Shown here one piece after another: positions 39,330-51,900 of a DNA stretch of 64,000 bases. The notes under the pieces were generated by a model. That model saw only the letters and a program-made list of their open reading frames with translations, made no database searches and was not told where the DNA came from. The stretch spans positions 1,426,001 through 1,490,000 of the forward strand of contig SEMN01000064.1 of the NCBI GenBank assembly GCA_005408345.1. The letters run 5' to 3'. A program made the position numbers and the translations under genes. The stretch comes from Macquaria australasica. Lineage: Eukaryota; Chordata; Actinopteri; Centrarchiformes; Percichthyidae. Position 1 is the first letter of the stretch. Each line of letters begins with the position of its first letter.

Positions 39330-40420
39330 CCAGACGTGTGAATGGGGGCCATTATCTCAGATATTTTCTGCATTTAAAATAGGATTCCAATTCTGATGTT
39401 CATTGGCAATTGTTTTCCCCGGTTAGAAAACTACAGAGCCAATCAGAGCTTTATAGGCAGGAAAAAGAATAGGGACGTCACCGGCCTGAAACAGAGATCA
39501 GCTGTACACTGTACAGATTGTTTTATGTATCCTATACAGAAATAACAACTATTTGTAATTACTTTGAAAGACATGGAAAACATTAAACATTACTTTGTTG
39601 GCTGAAAAAATATGTCAGAGGGTCGGATACTGTATGTCACTCACTATTGATTGGTTGGGGGAAAAAAAATAGACTGCAATTTCAAGTAAATATTGTATCT
39701 GGCTTCCAAACGAGTGTGACTGGAGTGACTTCTTTCTAAACTGGACCATCAGTGATCCCACAATCAAATTACGGCGTGTCTGTGCACGAGGCATTTTTCA
39801 GTCATCCATCTCACGTGCGTCTGACAGAAAAGATACACTCCTATTTTCATCAACTGATCAACTCATGTATACCTGCCAAAAACATTGAGTACTGAGAGCA
39901 TACAGTACATTTTGCATCATGTACTCATCATCTACTGTATATAATTTCTAATAAAATAAATCAAGTTTTACTCCAGAGATCCGCCCTTCTGCGGGCAATT
40001 TGGATTATTTATGAGTTATATATTCACAGCAGAATATTAACCAGGGTTGAAAACCATTCAGCCATTCAGCTAACGAAATGAATGAATATTCAGAGGAAAA
40101 ACGCTGGTCACAAAACATCTTTTAGCATAAATATCTCCTTCATGTAACATGTGCTGATTAAACTTAATACAGGTACATAAAGATTTAAGTTTAAACAATG
40201 AAGACAGCTGAAAACACTTTGTCTACATACATTCCTTTGAAGTCTGTGACTAACTTTTGAAATATATTGTAAAAACATTCAGTGAGTCTCGGAAAAGGAC
40301 AGTCTAAAATATACTGCAAGTCTTGAGTGCTGCAGTGAAAAACTATATGTATCTAATAATAAATCATGAAGAACTCTTACTATAGTGCTATGGAGGACTA
40401 CTTTACAGCCCCATCCCCCA

Positions 40421-40442
40421 AACACACACACACACACACACA
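40421..40442 (+). repeat. (CA)n microsatellite
   Basis: About eleven CA units, just past the donor side of the candidate exon at 40453-40607. Confidence 0.95.
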
Positions 40443-40452
40443 GACTTAGTAC

Positions 40453-40607
40453 CTGTACTGTATCTGCACCTCCGTGTTGTGTTTCTGCTGTATATCCCAC
40501 GAACGAGTCCGGCTCCCACTGCTGCCTGAGTGAGTTTCTTCCCTTTGCCTCCGTGTACACTCACAACTGGCACAGCTCTCTTCCCTTTCTCCGGCCAAAG
40601 AGCCCAT
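40453..40607 (-). other. Candidate 5' UTR exon upstream of the signal-peptide exon
   Basis: 155 bp between a long polypyrimidine tract ending TGTCTTTGCAG and CAG|GTACTA. One frame is open throughout (starting MGSLAGEREE), but the strong Kozak ATG in the exon at 37.6 kb fits a coding start better, so I read this as a leader exon with an upstream open frame. Splice use is unproven. Confidence 0.35.
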
Positions 40608-41143
40608 CTGCAAAGACAGAGGGAGGGGAAAAGAGGGGAAAAGGAAAAAAGAGAAAAGGAGAGGAAAACCGATGGATGGGAATGAGAAGAAAAGGAAAAC
40701 AGAGACAGATTGCTTTCATAATACAGATTGTCAGGAGCTGCATTCTTGGTAAACCAATGTGCACGGAGTAAAAATCGCAGACTTAAACTAATTTGATTTC
40801 ACATTCCCTCAGTGCTGCCGTTTCCTTTTCTATTCATTTGTTCGCATTTCAGCTTTTGAGCTCCAAATCCCAAGCCTGGCTGCTGTGCACTTAAATCACA
40901 ATCTATGTAGGATCTTACTGAAGCGCTAGACCCTATAGCCTTTAAATGCACAAAGTAATATAAAACATTTGAAATTCACAATAAGATGCAGGAAAACAAA
41001 AGCATCATGGAAAAACTGCATCTCTTTATCAAACCATGAAAGCTGGGTAGAAGTAACATACCAATGCCTTCCACCAGTAAAAAACTAAGGCAGTAAAATA
41101 GTGGTAATAACAAAGGGCAGCAAAAAACTAGAGAGAGACCAAG

Positions 41144-41395
41144 CCGGGCCGATATAATAGCCAATATTGGTTTATCACAGATATATCGTATCTGCATATG
41201 TGTTGGCCAATAAGCAACAAGATATTACAGTACAGACAAAGATATGTTTGAGTTGAGGTCATTTAGAAACACTGTCTCCATTACATAATTTGTCTACCAG
41301 AACTGAATAACGGGCAATGTATTGTTCTCATATTTTTTTTTAGAACTCTCAAATATCGATATCTGCCTCAAAAATTCAATATAGGTCGGGCTTGA
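41144..41395. repeat. Diverged inverted-repeat element (GGGCCGATAT type)
   Basis: Left end CCGGGCCGATATAATAGCCAA; the right end (CGATATCTGCC to ATAGGTCGGGCTTG) is an imperfect inverse. AT-rich interior, no coding. Confidence 0.5.
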
Positions 41396-41684
41396 TGACA
41401 ATAACTATGTCAAAAGACGCTGGGTAAATCTCTCCCTACCTGGAACAACTTTTGTTAAAGTGTCCTTGTGCAAGGCATTAATTATCAACTACTCTAATGG
41501 AGCTACTCAATAGAAAAAGGTACACTGTAACAGTGTTTGTAATGTAAGTCCATATCAATGAGGTGTCATTTCGGCAACCCTCTGTAACCACGTCACTGCC
41601 CTTGACGAATGGGAAGGTCAGAGCTGAGAAGAGCTCAGCTAGATACCCTCGAGATTGTAAAAATTTAGCAACTTCCACAAAAAC

Positions 41685-41760
41685 ATAAGCTGACGCAGGA
41701 ACTTGAACCCGGATCTATAGCTGAAGGACACTCTCCCTGCTGACTACACACCCTGCTGTC
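41685..41760 (-). repeat. tRNA-like sequence, probably a SINE head or tRNA relic
   Basis: The minus strand carries GGGTTCAAGTTCC, a near-perfect Pol III B box, preceded by TGTAGTCAGCAGGG, resembling an A box at suitable spacing. The T-arm and acceptor stems pair poorly, so it is not a working tRNA gene. Confidence 0.4.
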
Positions 41761-42860
41761 CAAAAGGTACATTAGTCATATGCCACCGTCACCTTTGAAT
41801 TCACTGATCCTTTCCTTAAAATAGAAAACACCAACATTTCAACTCCAGTTCTAATTGTAGTCAATGTACATGCAAGCCTGAATTCAACATAATCAAAACA
41901 ATGATGCTGAGTGACATTAGGCAGCTCATCTCTCAATACTGCTCACATGGTTTTGTGTTTAAATTAGGAATACAAAGAATCTCATAGTGCTCATAGACAG
42001 GTCCCCCTTGCTGTTTCAAACAACTATGTACTACTGCACCTGGCTAGGGCATCCAGCTTTATAGCTTGACTTTCTGTGTTGTTTTGATAGGCAAAGTCTG
42101 CATCAAGGTGGCTGTAATCATGAAATTGGGTTGCTTAGCACCTACAGTATATAATCATGCATCTTTAGATGAGACAAATAACTCTTTATGAGGGTAATTA
42201 ACCTCTCAATTCCAGTTTGCAAAAAAAGGCGAGGTGAAATGCCGAGAACAGGTGATTGATGCATGATAAAATGAAAACTGAATTCTTCAACTGCAATCAG
42301 AGACACTGCTGGAAACCAGGCATAGTTCATTATCCATGTAACACCATTACTTTACTTTTCATAAAGTGTAATCCAGTGGCTTGTACTTCCTGTAGTAGCC
42401 TACTAGTAAGAAGATAGGGAACAATGAACAAAGGCAATACGGTGAACTTACAGGAGAACCAGCTTCAAAGAACCAAAAAAGTAAAGATTGGGCAACATTT
42501 TATATTCCTGAAGCACTGCTAACCACTGACATAGAGACATATCAACAGTGGATTTGCCTCAGACATATAAAAGTATTTCATTGGGCCAACCACAGAGGCT
42601 TAAATCCCAAGACATCCCAAAATAACCTATAACGTGGTTAATATTATCCAGAGGCCAAGCCCTAGTAGTTGAGTTGAAAAACAAACTAATGCATAAATAC
42701 AACATTAAATATATCAATGCCATACTAAACATAGTATACAGCATAGATGACACCTGATATCAGCAGCAACACAATGTCCAACACACCTATTTTCAGTCAT
42801 ATCAATAACGATATTATCTACACCGGTGTTTTTCCTCTGCAGTCTCTCTCAAAATGTTTC

Positions 42861-42879
42861 TAATAATAATAATAATAAT
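42861..42879 (+). repeat. (AAT)n microsatellite
   Basis: Six TAA units. Confidence 0.9.
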
Positions 42880-43029
42880 TAACCAGTGATGTTTTAAAAA
42901 CCCAGAAGGTGGTTGTTCTGACGGTTTTTTCAGAATCATCAAATACAAAAGTATTCCGTCCGCTGCATGATAAAAACCATTTTTAACCAGTTCCACAAGT
43001 TGCACTGCTTCCTATCCAGGTGGCCGGTG

Positions 43030-43600
43030 GGCTGCCATCTTTGTTCTGATACCGAAACAGAGGGCAACTGGATAAAGTTTTTCATTATTTTCATTAGTTA
43101 AGTGAGCAGAATATTTTTTTATCCAGATGTTAAGAGTCTTTTGGGATTCTGGAAATACCATTAAGTGTTCTTAAAGGCCCAGTTAATTGTCTTCTAGAGA
43201 AACTGATGGTTAGCTTACCTCTGTGACTCAAATGTAGGGTAGCTACGCTCTGAAGCGCAAATTGGGGGCTGTGTCCACACCAACAACTTAAGTTAGGTAG
43301 CTGTTAACTAGCTTGTTAATTTAGGTAAACGCAACTTAATTATCACATTACATATTACAGTAATTCGCTTTAGGTACTTACATTATAGTATGTTCACCTA
43401 CTTTTCAACTTTTCTTCCTGCTGGCAAACATGTATTTGGGCTTGACTGAGTTTCTTATTCTAATTTAATTAGTTAACAGCTAATTGTTGGAATGTCCAAT
43501 GGAACGTTGCCTCCTGTCTCGCACTCTGTTAATTGGCACGTCATGCGTAGGGCGTGGCCAGGATTGTAGTAATACTGACGTCATGAGTCATTACCGCAAC
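43030..43600 (-). promoter_or_regulatory. Promoter-like patch (CRE, AP-1, GC and YY1-type motifs)
   Basis: A palindromic CRE (TGACGTCA, 43576-43583) directly abuts an AP-1 site (TGAGTCA, 43584-43590), with GGGCGTGGCC just to the left. At 43034-43041 the minus strand reads AAGATGGC, the YY1-type core element often found at transcription starts. It lies upstream of the candidate exons at 40.5 and 37.6 kb on the minus strand. Inference from motifs only. Confidence 0.3.
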
Positions 43601-43845
43601 TCCTCCTCAGAAATTTTGACCAGACACCAAAGTCTAAAAAACTGTTTAAATTATTTACATTAGTTGATTTATTACTTTAATAGGTCAGTTGTTCAATTAC
43701 TGTTTCAGTAATGTTATTTCCCAACATAATTGTTTAAAATCACTTTCATACTGGGTAAATACTAAACCATTAATTAATTTATCTATTTCTGGCCTAAAAG
43801 TAGTCAAATTTAAATATATTGTGTGTAGAAATACTTGAAACTGTT

Positions 43846-43985
43846 GAAAATAAAGTCAAAATATTTTGAGAAAAAAAGTCACAATCTTATAAGAATAAGT
43901 CATAATATTAAAATAATTAACTAGTGATATTATCAGGATAAAGTCGCAGTAATACAAGAAAAAGGTTGGTATATTTTGACAACAA
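43846..43985 (+). repeat. Degenerate tandem repeat, about 22-25 bp unit
   Basis: Successive imperfect units built on AATAAAGTCAAAATATTTTG (AAAGTCACAATCTTATAAG, AATAAGTCATAATATTAAA, GATAAAGTCGCAGTAATACA). This type of repeat is common in fish genomes. Confidence 0.6.
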
Positions 43986-45589
43986 AATAGCGTATGTTAT
44001 GATTAGACTGGGTATACTTGATTACATGTTTTTATGTACATGTTTTAACATTTCCTGACAGTCCACATACCATACAGTTACTATTACATTCACATTGTGT
44101 TACTCCTAGTAGCCCAAATACTCATTCATAGGAATCATAGTACAAAAACACACAATGTATAGGTTTTCAGTTGTGGAATGTAAACTCCCCTCAGGTTGGT
44201 ACAACCCCCCAATTTACAGAAATAATACTGAAGACATGACCTTGTGTCTTCAATGTCACGTGACGTGACGCGTGTGAAGCAGGAAGCGTATCTAGGGAAT
44301 GATTGTCAGGAGTCAGGAACAAACACATGGTCAGGACAGACGGGATCTAAGCTAAAAAATATTGAACCACATTTCCTCTGTAAGGGTATTAATGAAAAGG
44401 CCTGCTTTTTCAGAACTTCTGGTAAATTTTATGTGTTTGTGGGAATATTAGACCCAAAATGTGCACCCATCTGCCATGTGTATTTTTAATTAAGATCATT
44501 TGAACCTCAGAAGAACAGAAGTTGTATGTTCCTGTATTTCTGCAGGAAGCCGTCTTGGAAAATAATCTATATTCAGTTCAATGGCAGTGACACCATGTCT
44601 ATTTTTTCTTAAAGCTGATTAAAAGTACACATTTCAGAGCTTTCTTATCCCATCCTTACCATCATAACCCCCAACAAATTCTGAATCATCCCTACAAACA
44701 GAAGCAAAGCAATTAAACTTGTCTGCCAGTGTTAATGAGATGTTGAGAGCTGAATGGATTTGGTCTCATGAGAAGTGTCTGTAATTGCTTGCTTGATTTT
44801 GGTTAGTGGAATATGAGTTGCAAGTAAATTCTCTGGCATACTTGTTTTCCATACTTAATGAGCATCAGTGTGTTATGTGGGAATAATACATAATATAAGA
44901 TTGCTTTTTTTGTAAACAATCTTTTTATTATGCTGTGCTTGCAGTATCCTAAACTGAGTCTCTCTGGTTCTATTAACACATGAAAATCTCCCTCACAAAT
45001 TGCCATATTTATACCCATGTGGTTTCATCTGATGTAAGACCGAGAACTGATATCTTGCATCTAACAAGAAGTAAACGTTCTATCTGTTAAGTCTGACAGT
45101 CAAACAAGTGACTCCTTTGGATCACTCCTTTATGGCATTATCCTCTATCTGAGCAGGCTGGAGCAAAATCACTTTTGCAATGTATTGGAGTCAGGGAAGA
45201 CAAAGTTTTTAAATGACACTCTAACTTTCTTATTGCCTGCCAGGCTTGCAGACATGTTCTAATTATGATGTTATTATCCATAACACTCTTAATTTTCCTA
45301 TAAGATTGAAATTTTGACCTTTGAAACAGTGGTAGATCTGTCCGCACAAAGACAAATATTGATTTTCAAATATTAAAGTATATGTGTCACATTAGAAAAG
45401 CCTGGAGTCCAGATAACCTGTTAGATGCTTATTTAGTAAGCACTTTGAAGTATAAAGTGGTGATGGTGGACCCCAGGCTATACCTGGACATTCATTACCT
45501 GAAATTCTGTAAGTCTGTAAATCATTACACAAAAGGACATCCAAGATCAACATATTTGTTCTACCAACAGTATCTTGAAACTGACTGCA
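43986..45589. other. Spacer downstream of the SEL1L3-like gene
   Basis: No exon supported. A 134-codon plus-strand frame at 45382-45786 overlaps the 3' UTR of the SEL1L3-like gene and has no protein-like features. Confidence 0.55.
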
Positions 45590-45958
45590 AGTCTCGTGGC
45601 ACTTATTCAGGCTCTTTATTGTTCAAACAAGTTATTATTTTCATGAAAAGTCAATATATTATTTTAACAGTAAGAAACTTCAACAAATCAAACATTCCAG
45701 ACATACTAAAAAAAACTACAATATTAATTTTTATAACAATCACATTTGTTCTTTACAGTGATCCCATAATAAACATATGTAACTAACACAAAAAATTGCG
45801 GCGCTGTTGGCGTACAGGTTTACTTTGCACACTTTGTTGCACTGACGATCCTAATAGGAATCTCGGCTCTAGTTGAGAGACAGGACAAGTCTCCTGTGCA
45901 CACCGAGGATGACTAAGAATATCGGCGGAGCTGCAACCACGGCAACAGCAGTGGAGAA
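45590..45958 (-). CDS. sel1l3: SEL1L3-like last exon: membrane segment, stop, 3' UTR
   Basis: Acceptor TTATTTCCCACAG; 29 codons and TAG at 45869-45871. They encode STAVAVVAAPPIFLVILGVH followed by RRLVLSLN. This is one hydrophobic helix with an eight-residue basic tail on the cytosolic side, much shorter than the long Ser/Pro-rich tail of human SEL1L3. A minus-strand AATAAA at 45615-45620 is a plausible polyadenylation signal about 250 bp after the stop. Confidence 0.82.
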
Positions 45959-48900
45959 CTGTGGGAAATAACGTGACCAAAATGTCAGCAAGATGCTACA
46001 TCACAATAAAGTGCTATAAGTCTGACATGCCTGCTGACCTGCTGCTGTACTTTATAGTTATTGCCATAGTGATTACATTTGTTTTTTTGTTTTTTGAAAA
46101 CCAGGTTATGAAATTTGATGCATTGTTATGAATGAAAGTGCTCAACAATACATTATATAAAATAGGAAATATAATAGCTAGTGACCAGCTACAAAATAAA
46201 TTGGTGTTTTCACATACTGCATGTGTTTCAACCAAAAGATGAGCAGGTAAATGCTACAGATTATTGATTTAGTTAATATGTGGGAGTCTCCAGCAAGGTA
46301 CTTGTATTTATATAGAACATTTTATTAAAAGGTAACTCTTTATATTGAAATGCATGTGCAAAAACCCAACCACCCAAAGACCAAAACTAAAATACACTCT
46401 GAAAAGGCCCTATTTTAAGAATGTATTGCTGATAATACTGATATAAATAGGCCTATAGTGTATACCACACTAACCGTAATAGCAGCACTATAGTCCTTTT
46501 GGAATGATCGAAGATACACATTGAAGAGGGCAAGGCTGCAAGGCAAGTATGAATCTTTATCCTCTGAGTCTCTGCATCTTTTGGAAGAAAATATTGAATT
46601 ATTTTACTTACAGATTGATGTTGAAAACAGTAAACTGCACTTACACAACCGATGTACTTACACATACAATTCAAACACACCTTTTGTACAAAGCACTTAG
46701 AAGCAAACTGGTGTCTTCCAGGTACAGCTCTGAAAGGCCGAGTTTAATCAATACTGACAGCGACAGCGTGTAACCCTCTTCAACAAGGAGGCCAAGGCTG
46801 TACCATCCCTGTGGAAGAACAGAATAAACACAAACTTGAAAAAAAGATACACACATAGCAAGAAAATCAATTTAAACGAAGCAGACCTGTGGCTCGTTCC
46901 TTAGTGCTGCCAGTATGTACATCTCTGCTGCAGAAAACACGTCTTTCTGCCTGTCACCCTGCCCCTCATACAACAGGTCACCCATCCTAATCAAGGCTGG
47001 AGAGGCAATAGAATTAAAAAGGTTTCAATTGTGAACATTTGCACACGTTTCCAAATATTAAAGTCCCAAAGGATAGTTATTTACCATAAGTGTCAGGATT
47101 TTGACTTTGGATTGTAAGGTTGTAATATCTCCACATACAGTCTGATGCAAAAGCAGAATCCAGAAAACCTAACTATGTACAGAAAAAAATAAAAAATAAT
47201 AATTTCTAAAAATGACAAGAATTAATAAAACAGTTACAAAACCATGACACTACAGCTAATGTAGAGATAACTCACCGTGTTTAGTTCACATAGATATGCC
47301 ACATTGAATTGGGCAGCCGCGTACCCGGACTCAGCAGCCATCATGTAATATAACAGTGAGCTGAACCTGTTGAAAGGCTAGTATGTCAATTTGCTGCAAG
47401 TACAATCAAGTGGCCTGATCAGGATCATGGCAAGTGTAAATAGAGAAAAAGATTACATGTCACTCTTGAGATATGAATCCAAGGCTTTCCGCAAGACGCT
47501 GCCCAGGTATCCGTTGTGCTCAGCTGCCCACTTCACCCACCTGCAGTCAGTTAAAAAGACATTTCAGACATGACATGAGATAAAATCATATATGTGAAGT
47601 AGAATAAATAAAAGGGTAAGTAGCTAACAAAACGGCATCTGATGGACGTCTGTTGACGTGACCAGGTATCCCAGTGGTCCAGAATTCAGCGAGGTTAACT
47701 GCTCCCCTGATGTGCCCTCTCTCTGCAGACTTCAGATAGTACTGATAGGCCATAAACTGTCGGAAAGACAAATGATTTACCTCTTGATATAAGTGCTTAA
47801 GGCTAGTCTGTAAGCATACTAGTAGCATTTATACTTGAGCTAACCTGGTCAGCAGCCTTTCCTGGATACAGACCCTGTGAGTAAATGACACCCAGATTCA
47901 AAGCAGCGTCTGGACACTTGAGGAGATCAGCCTGCTCCCACAGCTGCACTGCCTGCTTGTAGTCCTGCTCAATCTGCTCATAGTACCAGGCCAGGGCATT
48001 AATGGCAGGAACAAAACCCTGCAGGACAGAATATTGTAAAAAGAGTGCACAATTTAAATGAGTTTTTGCAAAAGAAAGCGGACTCCTAATGTTACAGTAT
48101 AGATAACAAATGAGTAATAAAGAAGTAATTAACATTTAACCATACGAAACCTTGTCCATTGCTTTCTTCAGGAAAGTGACAGCTTTTGGAATGTCCTTTT
48201 CAACACCATGCCCCTACAGAGAAACAAATTTGTATTTAGTATTCGGAGACTAAATGATAATACCAAAGGAAGGTGTAGGCTTCTCTTTCATTGTCATGTT
48301 TCTCATTCTACATCAGATGCAGTTCTGACCTGTAGTAGGACTATGCCATAGTCATACATTGACACCGGGTCTTCCCACTGGACAGCTCCCCTTTCGTAGT
48401 GTCTCACAGCCATCTGGATGTTTGGAGACACCCCCTGCTGACCCCAGAACAGCATGCGGGCTAGCGCTTGCTGCAATACAGATGCTGAAATATTACTAAA
48501 AATAACATGATTGATAAAACATCCTCACCTTGTTCGAGTGTCTGTGGCCATTTCCTTTTACCCCGAAAGGTGTACTTTGTGACACAAACCTAAAACTTGA
48601 GGCCTCATCAAAATTTGTGATATACTTGTTTAATTTTTCTCACACCTCTTTTTATCTGAATTTCGGTGCTTGTGTAAGGTATATACTGGCAACTTAAAAA
48701 TCAGAGACGACAGAACAGGCTACCTCAGCTTCAGCTGCTCCCCTGCGTGCCTGAAGTTTCAGCCAATAGAAGATATGATGGTTTTCATCGGTCTGCAGAT
48801 TCAACACCTCATCATTGTTTAAGTAAACTGCCTCAACAAATGTCTAAAAAAAAGACAGGAAAGAGAGACGACACCAGTAAAAGTAAATTGATTGCCATTT

Positions 48901-51900
48901 CTTTTGTGCCCTTCCTTCCTAAAACTGTTGCAAATAGTCCAGAAATGCAGCTCAAAACAAAACACGAACCCCTTTTGAGCACTGTAATATTACCAAATTT
49001 GTCATACTGTTATCTTTCTTCATATGAAAATCAGTGACAAAGGTAAACTTATTGATGATGGAAATCTGAAAACTATAGCCACAATAAGGGGAGCAGAAAA
49101 TGTATTACCATATCACATATCAGCTCATATGTTGTAATAAACCCACAGCTACATGTTAGAGTTTCCTGACAGCCTCTGCATTACAATTACTGTATGTCTG
49201 ACATTGCTAGTTATATTGTAGCTATATTGTACAAATACTATTCCCTGACATTTTGTGTAATAGTTTTCACAAATATGTTTATCATTTAAATCATGCCGTT
49301 AATTACAATGCATATTAGGCAAGAAAAGGTTAATTTTGACACTTATAATCCCTATATAAACTATAACTATTACTTTTGTATCAAACAAGATGTGCAAAAT
49401 TAGTACACCAAAGCATCCAGTTACAAATACATATATTACCTGCTGTGGTGTGGGATTATGACGGTCTAAAGTTGTCTGTTTAGCAATGTTTGCATAATAA
49501 GCATAGGCCAGGTCTGGGTCTGTGGAGAGGCCATGGACACCCTGGTGGTGCAGGTGCCCAAGATGCAGAAGTGCTAATCGATCATCCTTATGGGCTGCCA
49601 ACAGGGCCAGGAGCCAAGCCTGTGCCAAACACAAGGGCATGAGAAAATATAAAAAAACTGGATATGTTCACCACAGGGATAGTTTTAATATAGCTGACCC
49701 AGTAGCACACACCTTACTGGGCTGTTTCTTGACTCCCAGGCCAGTGCTGTAGAGCACTGACGACATGTGCAGAGCTCGGTTGTCTGCTAAGCAGCCAGCT
49801 TGGAGCAGCAGTGGTAATATTCTGCTGACCACTCCAGTGCTGCGTCCTCTGCCCAGTTTATGAAGTGATAAGGAGTACAGTGCTCTCCCCACAGCTGGCA
49901 GGCTAACTCTTCTTCCTCCTGCAAGTCAGGAAGTGAACTGATTTCAGTGCTTTATGTTAAATTACATATGGATATCATCAGTGAATAATAAGTAGATTAA
50001 GTATTCAAATTAATTTTAATTAAATTTTAGTGAAGATCCCAAAGATGCCAGATATGTGAATTTGGGAAAATGTGTATAAAATGATGCACAAGACATCCAG
50101 AATATTTCCATTTGATAAAATGGTTTTGATCAAATAGCATCAATTTATAGCTGGAACAAGCTGATACAGAATATATACTGTATGTACAGTAATAATGTCA
50201 GACGTTAAAGCTACTCAAGAGAATACTAAAGGTAAAAACTAGATATATAAAACTGGAGTACTTTCTTTACAAGGTAAAGTCCTGTATTTAAAATCCTACT
50301 TGAGAAACAGTGGAACATACTTGTCAAAGTTTAGGTGCTCATTGTGAAAGATGGTTCCCTGTCACAGTGTTAAATCATCAATATGCTCTACCTCATGTTT
50401 TGAATATAACGTTTAAAGTACCTTAACATTGTACTCCAATCCAGTACTTAAGTAAACACATTTATTGTTACTTTCCACCTCTGGATATTTTGTACCAGTG
50501 ATTGACGAATTCATTTTGTGCAGTTTAACGCTTACCATGTTTGAAAACCAAAGACTTGGCCAGTCTTGCAGCTTGTCGTGTATTAGGGACAGTTGCATCC
50601 CACAGCTCACACTGTGACTTTGATCGTAGTCTGTCCTTTAACGTCCACTCATGGAAAGCATCAAAACAGGTCTCTGAAAAAAAAAACCCCAACATAGACA
50701 GTTTTTTTGTACTGTCAGTAACTCTGCAGAAAGCTCTTGAGAGTACTTCAGATACAACAATTTTAGCACCATCTAGTGGATATATAAGCCTACTACCAGA
50801 CTCTGTCCCCTGTTTGGCCTTGAGAGAATAGCCGCTGATTTTCACATTCATATCGAGGCGAAATGCTTGACAGGTCTGCAGCCATCCGGTCAGGTTCACT
50901 GTCATAATAACATCTGGAATAGCAACTTCAGACTGGAAAAGAGAAAAACTATCATCAAATGTAGTGAATAGTCCACAAAGACAGTAACTGTGGGCAGGTG
51001 CAGGACATTACCATGCTTTGAGGTGATATTCTGTTGCGGTAGTAAACCAATGGTCCGTAATAACCTTCGACACCTCTTATGTATTTCCCTCCACCAATCA
51101 CAAAATATCCCTCTGTGTCATCCAGCACGACAAAATGACTCAACCTGTAACAACAGATATGCAGAACACATGAAGTGCATTTTTATTCCTGATGTTAATA
51201 TAGTTTAATCACTTTGTCTTGTCAAAAGTAGACTTACATATGTTGCATAGAATGAACCGTTCTCTGCTCCTTATCCATGCACACCATGGAGACTGTCACC
51301 TGAGATGCAGTGACAACAACCACTTTATGTTTCATTATAACCATTATTTACATCCTGTAAGGATATCTTCTTTCAACAGGAGACTACTCACCATTTTACC
51401 CTGCAACATCACAATGATTTGGCACCACTCATTTAAAGGCACCTTAAATGGAGACAGAAATGCAGAGGATTCCTCAGACTCCCCATTCATCTGAATGTGT
51501 AGCTGGCCTGTACACATGAGGAAACAGTGAGAGGCTAATGTAAGACCACATAATAAATAAATAAATACCTGAGGTGAGAGAAACATCTTAATTATACCTG
51601 AATTTCTGAGGAACAGTGCTGGTGTGACATAATTATCATGGGAGTCAATATGGTAAAACACTCCACACATGTTTCCCTGGCAGTGTCTGGTCACAAATAT
51701 CCAGATGGAGAACATACACCTGGCAAAAAGCACACTTGGTTAACTAACCCTAAATAATATCTGCTTCACAGAATAGAAAGCTAGGCTGACTTTAGTTGTC
51801 TTACCATGGAAAGGAGATGGCTTTAACACGCAGATACTCCAGAAACTCACTGCTATAAGGGTCCAGTGTCTTTGTGATACCAAAGCTTTCTCCAGTTGAA

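Larger units (their letters stand above)
37680..40452. other. No gene seen (possible intron)
   Basis: AT-rich noncoding sequence between the two candidate exons, holding only the hairpin at 39.3 kb. Confidence 0.5.

Noticed and set aside
41685..41760. Functional tRNA gene
   Set aside because: The B box is good but the stems do not pair, so a SINE or relic is more likely.
45382..45786. 134-codon plus-strand open frame, the longest outside the genes
   Set aside because: No protein-like composition, AT-rich codons, and it overlaps the 3' UTR of the SEL1L3-like gene on the other strand.
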